Source: CBDCOD01 sp965219665
GTDB lineage: Bacteria > Pseudomonadota > Gammaproteobacteria > CAKMZV01
Direction of reading: 5' to 3'
Length of the DNA stretch: 48,709 nucleotides
NCBI GenBank assembly: GCA_965219665.1
Contig: CBDCOD010000008.1
Span: 1 to 48,709, forward strand
Positions within the stretch are counted from its first letter, which is position 1; every line of letters begins with the position of its first letter. The notes under the pieces are model-generated. The model made no database searches. It saw only the letters and a list, made by a program, of their open reading frames with translations, and was not told where the DNA came from. A program made the position numbers and the translations under genes. This document shows, in pieces, positions 1-8,006 of the stretch.

Positions 1-206
1 AGTTAAAATTTCATCATCCTAATGCTTGTTTATTTTAGTGGTAAATAAGAGAAAATTAAGCAAATTCATGTATTAGATTTAATAAATGTATTAAATTCCT
101 AGATAATTCCCTGTTGATTTTTGAATAGATTTGGTGATGTGGTTATCAATGGCAATAATAGCAGGCACTTTTTAACTACAGGCAAATTAGCACGCGGGTT
201 GATAAG

Positions 207-276
207 CCGCAACGTCTTAGTTCACCTGCATTTTGGAGCGCAGCTGAAAAATGTCAGGTGCAACGATTTGTTATGC
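207..276 (-). repeat. attC recombination site of cassette 3
   Basis: Read on the minus strand, the site opens with the R'' box GCATAAC and closes with a degenerate R' box GTTGCGG. The inner arms CACCTGACATTTT and AAAATGCAGGTG form an imperfect inverted repeat with one extra base around a short loop, giving a site of about 70 bp. The stop codon of the glycosyltransferase gene lies inside the R'' box. The orientation matches the minus-strand genes, as expected for a cassette whose attC follows its gene. The R' box is poorer than in the other two sites, so this end may be decayed. Confidence 0.75.
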
Positions 277-2682
277 ATTGTTATCTCCCTTTATCCCTTT
301 CATTTCTGTTATAACTCGATTAATAAAATCATTATCAATTTTCATTTCGTTTTCCAAATCTTGAATTAAAATCTGAAATTTTCTTCTACCTAATTCAATT
401 CTTAAAACTTCCAGAGTGAAAATATTTTGTTGAATATCGTAATTTATTTTTGCTCGATATTCATTTTCAAACCACCAAAGTTTCACGTCTTTCAGAATTT
501 CTAATATCATATATAACAAATTTTGCGTTCTGTAATTATTAATTTTTATTTTTCTGAATGTTTGATTTTTTATCTGTTCATAATATCTTAATTCTTTTTT
601 ATGTTCAGTTTTATCTTCCCAATTTTCTTTACTTATTATATTTTCAAAAAGTCTGTAAAAAATTAATCCCTTTATGTCTGCTTGTAATTTTATTTTATTG
701 GTAATTAAGGGTGTTTTTTGTAGTTTTCTGTCGTGTTTTAAAGGAAATATAATTTCATATAGTTTGTAATTAAAGATATATTTATTAATAATCGACCAGT
801 TAAAATCACTTCTTCTGTTATATTTTTTTTCAGGGGTATAATTGGGTGTAAGCAGTAATTTAGAATTATAAATCACCGTGTTTCCACCACGATATATTGA
901 TGACTTATTTACGATTTCCCCTATTGTTTCAGGGCTAAAAGTTAGCTTTCTAAATGTATTTACTCCATTTGACAAAAGAGCCGTTTCTGTGAGAAAACTT
1001 TGAAATGCTTCTATATTCGTCTGCCCTTTCAATTGTTTGTAATATGGATATTCAAGATGTTGGTGGTTTTTACTTGAAAAGTCATAATAAAACTCTTTTC
1101 GTTCTATATTAGTTTTTTGCAAGTTATTGAGTTCAAATTTTTCTTTCGGATTACAATATGCAAAATATGTCAAATTGTAGTAAAAGTCTATAAGCTGAGT
1201 TCTCAAAATGTTTAAAAATGGTAATGGCGGAGCATCAGAAATTTGGCCAAACATCGCATCAATTTGGTGTTTTTTCCGTTCTGAAATAATCTGAAAATAA
1301 TTTGGTATTTCAATTTTGTTCTTTGTGTCAAATTTGAATAAATGATCATCATCAATTATCCAAGAAATTTGATTATTGTTAAATTCCTTATTTCCCTTTT
1401 CATAAACTTTTTGTTGTAAATATCTCCTATTCTCAGCTATTGAACAACCATTTGTAGTATTTTCAATCAGTTCAATATTTAAGTTTTTCTTTGTTACAAA
1501 ATAATCAATTATTGGTCTTATCTCATATTCATTACTTGTGTTTTCTAAAACTAAAAACCTATAACCCTTTAACCATTTGCCGTGTTTTTGATACAAACTA
1601 TAAAATGATTTGAATAACTCAATTAGATTATTCGCATTATCAGATATTGTTCCGATTATCAAATTAAATGGTTTTATTGGATCTTTTATTTTATTTTCTA
1701 AAGAATAATTATCTGTTGTATTTGGTGTTATATTAGAAATCTCGTAATTGAAAAGTCTTTTAGCTCTTTGTAATGACTTTTCTTGTAATTCTTTTGAGAA
1801 TTGATGATAATATTTACGGTAAAATAAATCTAAGCCCTGCTTTTTATTATTTGTATTTGTTGTTACTCTATTATCTGAAATTGCGTAATGATTAACCAAA
1901 ACATCATCAATAAATGTTACTTTTTTTGATGGTCTTATTCTCACGTATTCAGCTAATCTAATTCCTAAATCTCTATCAGTTGCACTTTTTAAACTTTCAT
2001 CAAAACCACCAATAGTCCAAAAAGTTTTTAGCTCAACAAACAAATTACTTCCTTGCAACCCAGGATTACTTACAAAAAAACTTTCCTTATTAAAATTCTC
2101 TCGTGTTGCCTGTATTTTGATTTTCTTTTCTTTTTCAATTCTCAAAAATCCGGCAATAGAAGCAATTGTTTTTATATTCTTTAATTTTCCATTGATTTTT
2201 CTTTTCTCTGGCTCAACGACACTTTTGAATAGAGTTTCTAAATACCCAGATTTCCACTCATCATCATCATCAAGAAAAGCAAGAAAGTAATTCCTTTCTG
2301 AATATCGTAATGCTTTAAAAGCACCTGAATTCCAAGCTCCTGTGCCTGAAAACCCTTTTGTCCTTGTGTTTTGAATTAAATTTGTGTGGAAATAATTATC
2401 AAATCCAATATTATGTGCTTCCCTTTTCTTTTTGAACTCATCAAACTTGGGTCTTAAAATATTCTTGCGTAAATTATTTATAACTTTTTTAATATTCTTG
2501 TGTTCATCAGAATAACGCTCACCTTCTTTAACTGGATTATCATCAACAATATAAATCTGATGTGGATTAATATTAACTTGCTCATAAACAGACTTTAAAG
2601 AACGTTCTAATAAAAGATTAGTCCTTGCAAAACTTGTTGCAATAATTACAATTATTGGGTCTGTATTATTCAGTTTGTTCAT
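271..2682 (-). CDS. Tandem two-domain GT2-like glycosyltransferase, second gene of a two-gene cassette
   Basis: 803 aa. The first GT-A domain (about 8-300) starts with VIIATSF, has GTGAWNSG near 113-120, the metal-binding acidic run DDDDEW at 138-143, and the acceptor-side motif GGFDES with TDRDLGIRL at 225-243. These are hallmarks of family 2 glycosyltransferases. A second GT-A-like domain (about 338-640) starts LIIGTISDNANN and has its own DDDH at 444-447. The last 160 residues look helical and are not recognised. There is no signal peptide or membrane segment, so it is probably cytosolic. It overlaps the upstream fusion gene by 17 bp, which suggests translational coupling. Composition is very rich in Lys, Asn and Ile, unlike the backbone genes, which indicates transfer. 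Donor and acceptor are unknown. Confidence 0.8.
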   Translation of the reverse strand: MNKLNNTDPIIVIIATSFARTNLLLERSLKSVYEQVNINPHQIYIVDDNPVKEGERYSDEHKNIKKVINNLRKNILRPKFDEFKKKREAHNIGFDNYFHTNLIQNTRTKGFSGTGAWNSGAFKALRYSERNYFLAFLDDDDEWKSGYLETLFKSVVEPEKRKINGKLKNIKTIASIAGFLRIEKEKKIKIQATRENFNKESFFVSNPGLQGSNLFVELKTFWTIGGFDESLKSATDRDLGIRLAEYVRIRPSKKVTFIDDVLVNHYAISDNRVTTNTNNKKQGLDLFYRKYYHQFSKELQEKSLQRAKRLFNYEISNITPNTTDNYSLENKIKDPIKPFNLIIGTISDNANNLIELFKSFYSLYQKHGKWLKGYRFLVLENTSNEYEIRPIIDYFVTKKNLNIELIENTTNGCSIAENRRYLQQKVYEKGNKEFNNNQISWIIDDDHLFKFDTKNKIEIPNYFQIISERKKHQIDAMFGQISDAPPLPFLNILRTQLIDFYYNLTYFAYCNPKEKFELNNLQKTNIERKEFYYDFSSKNHQHLEYPYYKQLKGQTNIEAFQSFLTETALLSNGVNTFRKLTFSPETIGEIVNKSSIYRGGNTVIYNSKLLLTPNYTPEKKYNRRSDFNWSIINKYIFNYKLYEIIFPLKHDRKLQKTPLITNKIKLQADIKGLIFYRLFENIISKENWEDKTEHKKELRYYEQIKNQTFRKIKINNYRTQNLLYMILEILKDVKLWWFENEYRAKINYDIQQNIFTLEVLRIELGRRKFQILIQDLENEMKIDNDFINRVITEMKGIKGDNNA

Positions 2683-4534
2683 CTTTTTTGCCTTTTTCTA
2701 AAACAAAAATTATAAAATCTGAATTGATTATGCTATCTGTGTTTTGATTGTCATTTGTTTGTATTATCTTTTTTATATTGAGATTGTAATCTACAAACAG
2801 ATTTTCATAAAAAGATAAAGGTCTATGAATATCAAAACGCTCTCTGCCTGATGAATATATCTTTTTTATAAATTTTGTTTCATTCTTGTAATCAAAATGA
2901 TCAGGCAAAATCCTTTTTTGTAAAGTTGAGCAAGTTTGATATGTATATAATGGATTGCAAACAACCATAACAATATATTTATTTGTAAGTGCTGTAATAT
3001 CACCCATAATTTGATTGATGATATTCAGTCGTTCTTGTTTACTTTCAGCCAAAGGGTGGCACAAAACTAATGAACATAAAACACTATCAAAGGTTGTTTT
3101 ATTTGCAATCAACTCTTCTATTTTAGCATAATTCAAAATATTAATATTTTGATAATACTTTTCTTTATATTTTTCAACTACTTTTTCATCAGGCTCATAA
3201 GCTGTAACCGATAAGTTTATACTTTGTAAATGTTTGGATATATCGCCATATCCTGAACCATAATCAAAAACGTTATTTATTTTTAAATTACTGAAAATGC
3301 TTTTTATAATAGGGTTTAGAATGTCCTTTTTTCCAACGGTTATAATTTCTTTGTAAAAAGTGTCAAATTCTTGTATTAAAGCATCTTCAATAAAACCAAA
3401 TTCAGTCATTAACGAAAAATCCGCTTTTTCATTAACGGGCGATAAGTATTTTTTAAAATCTTGTGGATTCGATAATTTTCCTTGTAATTTATATGTTACA
3501 AATGCTCTACGGCACATACTTGTAAATAAATAATCAGAGATTGGTAAAAAATTTTTTCCTATGTCAATAATGAACAAATCCTCTTGTTCTGAAACTCTTA
3601 AATTTTGGGGTTTGAAATCTGTTAAAGTCCAATTTATTTTACGAAATTGTTTTAATAATTCAATAAATTTATCAATGTGAATTTTTGTGCTTGCTACAAA
3701 TTCTGTTGTTTTTTCATATTTATATTTGATTAAAATATGATCATCTAAAAAAGAAACTTCAAACCGTGGAAGCCCTTTAGTGCTATTTTCTTTTTGTAAA
3801 GTTTCTGAGAGTGATAAAAGTATCCAATACAATTCTAACGGTTGTTCAGTTTTATCTATTAATTTGTAAACAAAGCTTTTATCCGTAAAAACAAAACCTT
3901 CACTTCCCTCTCCTAAAAAATCAAGTTTGATTTTTATTTCAAAATGTTTTGTTACTATTTGTTCTGCTTTATCTTTTTTAATTTTTTCTTTAGTTATTCC
4001 TGCGAATTTTCGTATTTGATAGTATGATATTTTACTATTTAACACTTCAATTGCTTCTCGTGCACTTTTTGCACAATAAATAATATCTTTTCTTCTGTCG
4101 TCAAGTGCTTTGCCACAAAGTTTTTCACTCCAACCGTTCACTTGCAAACCAATTATGAGTTTATTCATTTGCCAAGATGCAGAAATCTCATTTAATGTCC
4201 CTGACCCACCACCAATTGCAATTACCGCATTAGCCATACTTGTTAGCACTAGATTTCTTGCCAATCCAAAGCCTGTAGGTATTGCTATGTCGATATATTT
4301 GTTTGCATTGTCAGAGTTATAGTCTGGCAAAACTCCTATTATTGAATTGTTGGTATATTTTTCAGATGTTTTTGCTCCTTTGGACGCATATTCCATTACT
4401 CCACCTAAACCACCTGTTGCCAAAACAAAGCCATTATCAATTATTAGTTTACCCAATTCAAAAGATATTTTTTGTTTTTCAATATCATTTTCAATATTTG
4501 CGTTCCCTATTATGGCTATTATTAGTCTTGGCAT
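2666..4534 (-). CDS. Three-domain fusion: SLOG/LOG-like, kinase-like and SAM methyltransferase
   Basis: 622 aa. Residues 1-170 resemble the TIGR00725/LOG (SLOG, Rossmann-like) family: IAIIGNAN at the start, ATGGLGGVMEYA at 39-50 and IGGGSGTLNEI at 107-117, the usual nucleotide or nucleoside binding motifs. Residues about 200-335 look like a small protein-kinase fold: glycine loop GEGSEGFVF at 208-216, YKLI near 223, a catalytic-loop-like TDFKPQN at 305-311 and IIDIG near 322 in the DFG position. Residues about 390-620 carry a class I methyltransferase: motif I VFDYGSGYGD at 422-431 and a later DSVLCSLVLCH. A clear AAGGAAC ribosome site precedes the ATG. It is the first gene of its cassette. 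The individual domains are fairly clear, but the substrate is unknown and I know of no named family with this architecture. Confidence 0.78.
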   Translation of the reverse strand: MPRLIIAIIGNANIENDIEKQKISFELGKLIIDNGFVLATGGLGGVMEYASKGAKTSEKYTNNSIIGVLPDYNSDNANKYIDIAIPTGFGLARNLVLTSMANAVIAIGGGSGTLNEISASWQMNKLIIGLQVNGWSEKLCGKALDDRRKDIIYCAKSAREAIEVLNSKISYYQIRKFAGITKEKIKKDKAEQIVTKHFEIKIKLDFLGEGSEGFVFTDKSFVYKLIDKTEQPLELYWILLSLSETLQKENSTKGLPRFEVSFLDDHILIKYKYEKTTEFVASTKIHIDKFIELLKQFRKINWTLTDFKPQNLRVSEQEDLFIIDIGKNFLPISDYLFTSMCRRAFVTYKLQGKLSNPQDFKKYLSPVNEKADFSLMTEFGFIEDALIQEFDTFYKEIITVGKKDILNPIIKSIFSNLKINNVFDYGSGYGDISKHLQSINLSVTAYEPDEKVVEKYKEKYYQNINILNYAKIEELIANKTTFDSVLCSLVLCHPLAESKQERLNIINQIMGDITALTNKYIVMVVCNPLYTYQTCSTLQKRILPDHFDYKNETKFIKKIYSSGRERFDIHRPLSFYENLFVDYNLNIKKIIQTNDNQNTDSIINSDFIIFVLEKGKKDEQTE

Positions 4535-4565
4535 TTCGTATTAGTTCCTTCGTTTTATGTTTACT

Positions 4566-4644
4566 GCATAACGATTGAGGTTAGCAGTTTTGTGGGATGG
4601 AGCTTGCGGAGCCCCACAAAATCCGCTGGATCCATTTGTTATGC
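4566..4644 (-). repeat. attC recombination site of cassette 2
   Basis: On the minus strand the site runs from GCATAAC (R'') to GTTATGC (R'), 79 bp, with perfectly complementary outer boxes. The inner arms ATTTTGTGGGG and CCCACAAAA form a long stem around a loop containing CTCCGCAAGCTCC. It starts 17 bp past the stop of the nuclease-like gene and ends 31 bp before the start of the next gene. Size, outer boxes and imperfect dyad are those of an integron attC site. The inner sequence is unrelated to that of the other two sites. Confidence 0.9.
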
Positions 4645-4661
4645 ATCTAATTTCTTTGTAT

Positions 4662-5663
4662 CTATTCCCAGGTTACCTTTCTTAATTCTTCAGCTAACAA
4701 TTCTGCGTCATTATATTCTTCTAGAGTCAAGTAATCTCTAAGATCCTTGTATCTGTAACCTTGAATTCCTCCATGAGATATCTTTCTAAAATCAGTTTCA
4801 TATGTACATTTTTCTGGAAGGATGTAGTACTTAAGTCCAGAATGATTCTCGCCTAATTTCACCAATCCTTTTTTTAGACGTTCTATTTGCTCATCTGTAT
4901 GTCCATTACTATGTATAGTCAATTTTTTTTCATTATAGTCTGCAATTATCGTTGTTTCAATTTCAGATATTGTTCTTACAGACTTCGAATTATATAAACC
5001 GAAATATTTGAACTTCTGACTGTGCCAACTCGTTGGACAATAATATATTTTATGTTCTTTATTCCAATCATACGAAAACCCTGTAGGCACGAATAGTAAT
5101 TTGAATTTTTCATTTGAAATTAAATTACTCTCATTACAGTAGTCACTAAAATCATCAAGAAGTAAGCGCAGTTCCATATCGTGAGTATTTTTTTCATAAA
5201 TACTTTCCAAATTTTCAACTAAATCACTGAACAATAAACTGTTAAATTGAATATTTAATTTTGGGTACGATGCTTTCAGCTGCTTGTTTATTTTAATAAT
5301 TTCTTTTTCATCAAATCGAACTGAGCTTAGATGCCACAATTGATTTTGGCTATTTTCATTAAAAATTTCTGCATATTTAATTAGTTTATCTATGATTTCC
5401 TTACTGTTTAATTTTGTTTCAATCACTATCTTTGATGCTTTCACCTCGATATATCCATCAATTATGCCTTTCCCCACACTAATCTGTTGTGTGAAAATGG
5501 GTTGTGGATAATAGGATTGCTGGAGGCTTCCTTCGTTTAAGAGCTCTATTATTGCTTTGTAATAACCGACATTTAGGTCATTTAATCTGGAGAGCATCAA
5601 TAATACATTATTTGTAACAGTGTTCTCTTTTTGCGAGTAATTTTGAAATTGGCTTATTCTCAT
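4662..5663 (-). CDS. PD-(D/E)XK nuclease-like protein in an integron cassette
   Basis: 333 aa. The N-terminal third holds the likely catalytic core: GIIDGYIEV, with Asp69, followed by KIVIETKL, with Glu82 and Lys84. This D...ExK arrangement on two predicted strands is typical of PD-(D/E)XK nucleases. The opening NYSQKENTVTNN is a polar helix also seen in some members of that superfamily. The C-terminal half is not recognised. A strong GGAGG lies 7 bases before the ATG. It is the only gene of its cassette, between two attC sites. A role in defence or DNA processing is an inference from fold and context; the assignment rests on a short motif and could be wrong. Confidence 0.6.
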   Translation of the reverse strand: MRISQFQNYSQKENTVTNNVLLMLSRLNDLNVGYYKAIIELLNEGSLQQSYYPQPIFTQQISVGKGIIDGYIEVKASKIVIETKLNSKEIIDKLIKYAEIFNENSQNQLWHLSSVRFDEKEIIKINKQLKASYPKLNIQFNSLLFSDLVENLESIYEKNTHDMELRLLLDDFSDYCNESNLISNEKFKLLFVPTGFSYDWNKEHKIYYCPTSWHSQKFKYFGLYNSKSVRTISEIETTIIADYNEKKLTIHSNGHTDEQIERLKKGLVKLGENHSGLKYYILPEKCTYETDFRKISHGGIQGYRYKDLRDYLTLEEYNDAELLAEELRKVTWE

Positions 5664-5706
5664 CTCATTTCCTCCAATAATTATAGGAATCTAATAACCT
5701 ATATAT

Positions 5707-5793
5707 GCATAACGCCTAGCATCATCTGCAGCAAAAAGCATAGCGAGGAACGAGCGACGCTTTTTGCTGTCCGAGTGCATGTGTTTGTTAGAC
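5707..5793 (-). repeat. attC recombination site of cassette 1
   Basis: On the minus strand the site runs from GTCTAAC (R'') to GTTATGC (R'), 87 bp. The inner arms CAGCAAAAAGC and GCTTTTTGCTG are a perfect 11 bp stem around a loop of about 20 bases. It begins 5 bp after the stop of the reverse transcriptase gene and is oriented with it. This is the most canonical of the three sites. Confidence 0.92.
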
Positions 5794-5798
5794 GATGA

Positions 5799-7613
5799 TT
5801 AGTTAACATTGTACTGAGCATCTAGCCACTTTCTGTAATATGGATCTTTCACATGCTCAAGAACTGATTTTATTACATCATAATCTGTTCTAATTTTCTC
5901 TGAGTTTAACACTGAGCACAGCACCATAAATTTTGGCAATGGATATGGCCTTTGTGCATTCTTGGGGAATAGGTAGAAACGTAGCTTTCCATCGAGGTTA
6001 TCAATATCAGAAAATCTTTGAATCTGGTTCGCAAGAGAAACTGTATTTGTGATTCCTGAAGATATTTGTGTATAAAGCAACGGCTCGATTTCTTTACTAT
6101 TGGTTATAAAAAGCCTTCCCATAACCGCAGTAACCTGCCGCCTCAAAAAAGAATCTGCTTGCCATAAATTTTGATACTTCTTAATAAACTTTAACAGCTC
6201 TTCATGGTGGTCATATTTTGCTTTAAACCACAATACCGAGTAAAAGTCTGCTGGATTTTTACTTTTAAATGAGGCGTCAACCAAAGTATTATTGATGCTC
6301 TGCAAGAATTCATTGCTCTCATCATTTATTGGAACTTCCCATGAAGTAACCAGAGCACATATTTGATATAGAGATATATCGTCAAAAAAATCAATATTTA
6401 ACAACATTTCAACTACCTTTTTTGCCGTTTGCTTCCTATAACCAATTTTCGCCAGATAATATAAGAGATTTGGCCGGAGACCTGGATAGTTTAAATACAC
6501 ATTTGAGATTTCGGTAAGAAGTTTGGTTGATTCGAGCTTTCCGAATGCAGTTATGTAGCGTTTTGCTATCTTATCCCAGTATTTCGGGCCAAGATCTTTA
6601 AAGTGCTTTTTGAAGTTTTTCTTTAGATCTGTTGTTATCTGATTGTAATTGTCTTCACCTTTCTTGATGCCTTCCAAAGAGTCTAGATACTTGTTTTCGT
6701 CGATTTGAAAATGATAACGGGCTTCTTTACTATCATAGATTGCAGTTTTAGATAGATTTAGAGCCAGCCCTCGGCTTTTGAGCATGTCTGAAATTGAGCT
6801 GATTAATTCAATAGCTTCCTTTCGACTATCTGCACCAATCACTATGTCGTCCATCCATCTCGTGAATGAATTGTGAGTTCGTTGTTTTAGTACTTCATCG
6901 ATTTCAAATAGGAACGAATGAGCAAGCAATCGAATTGCTTCAAGATTCGATGTAGGCAAACCTCTCCCGCCGTAAGGAAGATAGTCAGGTTTCCATGATA
7001 TTTCTTCTATAACGCGAAAGAGAATGTCCACGAGAACTTCATTATTATCAACATATCCTAGAAGCACCTTTTTAAGTTCATCAATGCTTATGCTGTCATA
7101 ATAATTCGACAAGTCAGTAACGATTAGAAGTTCTTTTTCATCATTAAATCTATAGATCTCTTTCTGCAGTCTTTTCCACTGCTTCCTGAAAGATAGGCCG
7201 TACTCGGCTGCTTCATGCGGTTTCCCCACATTGTGTTTGTCACGAGAGTAAAAGGAATTATCAGAAGGTTGGTGCTTGATGATTTGCTCAGCAATAGACT
7301 CGACTAGTACTTGCAAAACGAGAGCATCTATTGGTTGTGGAATAACGATGTGCCGACATACACCGTACTTTTTCTCTAGTCTGTAAATTAATGGAAGAGA
7401 AACGCGATATGTTCCGTTCAAAATTTCATTTCTAATTGCTGTAGATCGATCCTCTATGTTGTAGTTGAGATCATAGTGGTCGTACAAGTCTTTGAAATCA
7501 AGAGAACGCAACTGGCCGCGAACGATTTTCCTCCATACGGAACTGACCTCCTTTTTGTCAAAGAGGTTTGATAACGACTCTTTTCTTAGTTTTTTGAACC
7601 TTTCTGTGTGCAT
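5799..7613 (-). CDS. Reverse transcriptase with long C-terminal extension, possible defence RT
   Basis: 604 aa. The RT palm is clear in residues 70-295: a CRHIVIPQPIDALVLQ block near 86-101, motif A with Asp167 in TDLSNYYDSI, a GRGLPTSNLEA block near 216-226, the catalytic WMDD at 253-256 in place of the usual YADD, and the downstream GLALNLSKT. Residues about 320-604 look like a run of helices that could be HEAT-like repeats. It lacks an HNH domain and the retron features I would expect, so it is unlikely to be a group II intron maturase or retron. Abi and unknown-group RTs with helical extensions are known phage-defence proteins, so defence is a reasonable inference. It is the first cassette; its ATG lies about 10 bases inside the cassette border and has no clear Shine-Dalgarno. 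Confidence 0.85.
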   Translation of the reverse strand: MHTERFKKLRKESLSNLFDKKEVSSVWRKIVRGQLRSLDFKDLYDHYDLNYNIEDRSTAIRNEILNGTYRVSLPLIYRLEKKYGVCRHIVIPQPIDALVLQVLVESIAEQIIKHQPSDNSFYSRDKHNVGKPHEAAEYGLSFRKQWKRLQKEIYRFNDEKELLIVTDLSNYYDSISIDELKKVLLGYVDNNEVLVDILFRVIEEISWKPDYLPYGGRGLPTSNLEAIRLLAHSFLFEIDEVLKQRTHNSFTRWMDDIVIGADSRKEAIELISSISDMLKSRGLALNLSKTAIYDSKEARYHFQIDENKYLDSLEGIKKGEDNYNQITTDLKKNFKKHFKDLGPKYWDKIAKRYITAFGKLESTKLLTEISNVYLNYPGLRPNLLYYLAKIGYRKQTAKKVVEMLLNIDFFDDISLYQICALVTSWEVPINDESNEFLQSINNTLVDASFKSKNPADFYSVLWFKAKYDHHEELLKFIKKYQNLWQADSFLRRQVTAVMGRLFITNSKEIEPLLYTQISSGITNTVSLANQIQRFSDIDNLDGKLRFYLFPKNAQRPYPLPKFMVLCSVLNSEKIRTDYDVIKSVLEHVKDPYYRKWLDAQYNVN

Positions 7614-7621
7614 CTTTTATC

Positions 7622-7628
7622 GTCTAAC
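7622..7628 (-). other. Outer recombination half-site at the start of the cassette array
   Basis: On the minus strand this is GTTAGAC, the R' core at which cassette 1 begins, 9 bases before the reverse transcriptase start. I could not find a matching R'' box and dyad within 150 bp upstream, so this is either the 3' part of an attI-like site or a secondary insertion point. Next to it lies the short dyad AATCATGCAATGATT. Confidence 0.55.
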
Positions 7629-7644
7629 AATTAATCATTGCATG

Positions 7645-7650
7645 ATTATA
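7645..7650 (-). promoter_or_regulatory. Possible -10 element reading into the cassettes
   Basis: The minus strand reads TATAAT here, a perfect -10 hexamer, about 17 bp outside the cassette border and pointing into cassette 1. No good -35 is seen at 16-18 bp (the best is GGCACT or GCACTA). The position is like that of a Pc promoter that drives cassette genes lacking their own promoter. Confidence 0.35.
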
Positions 7651-7697
7651 GATATTGCTGGATAGGATAGTGCCCATTTTTAATTCAATCTTTTGAT

Positions 7698-7835
7698 CTA
7701 ATGGCTTAATGTATTGAATTGAATGACTGTGATGTTTAGATTTTTCGTTACCTCTGCATTCACTTTATTGATTATATCTATCAGCTTGTGGGCTATCTTA
7801 TGCTGCAGCGCTGCACGCTGTTCACTTCCTGTCAT
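7698..7835 (-). CDS. Small hypothetical protein at the island junction
   Basis: A 45-residue ORF beginning MTGSEQRAALQHK, with a good AGAGG six bases before the ATG. The middle, HKIAHKLIDIINKVNAEV, would be an amphipathic helix. The frame stays open upstream for about 30 codons through a GTG at 7895, so a longer form or a remnant of a larger gene is possible. I recognise no family. It fills part of the 393 bp between the array and trpB. Confidence 0.3.
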   Translation of the reverse strand: MTGSEQRAALQHKIAHKLIDIINKVNAEVTKNLNITVIQFNTLSH

Positions 7836-7901
7836 GTTTTCCTCTTTAATTTTATTTTGCTCTTGTTCTATCCCTGCCTTTGCGCAAGCAGCCACGAGAG
7901 C

Positions 7902-7925
7902 CGCGCCAGTCTGATATCTGGCGCG
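7902..7925 (+). terminator. Hairpin between the array and trpB
   Basis: CGCGCCAG and CTGGCGCG form a perfect 8 bp GC-rich stem with an 8-base loop, followed on the plus strand by only TTTTC. It lies about 80 bp past the end of trpB, but the short T-run reads in the opposite direction. Weak as an intrinsic terminator; it may be only a structural element. Confidence 0.3.
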
Positions 7926-8006
7926 TTTTCAAGCTGGGCAGCCTTGATTTAGATTTTTATTGTTGGTAGCAGTAGCCAGTGCGCAATTTGGGTTGCATGA
8001 TGTGCT

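Noticed and set aside
121..369. Plus-strand ORF of 82 codons across the left attC
   Set aside because: It runs straight through the attC and the end of the glycosyltransferase gene, with no ribosome site and no recognisable domain.
5799..7613. Retron or group II intron reading of the RT
   Set aside because: No maturase or HNH domain, no visible retron-specific motif and no structured RNA next to it; the cassette borders explain the locus ends.
7723..7914. Plus-strand ORF with a hydrophobic, signal-like start
   Set aside because: No ribosome site; it is antisense to the small ORF with a good one, and its hydrophobic run may come from the opposite-strand composition.
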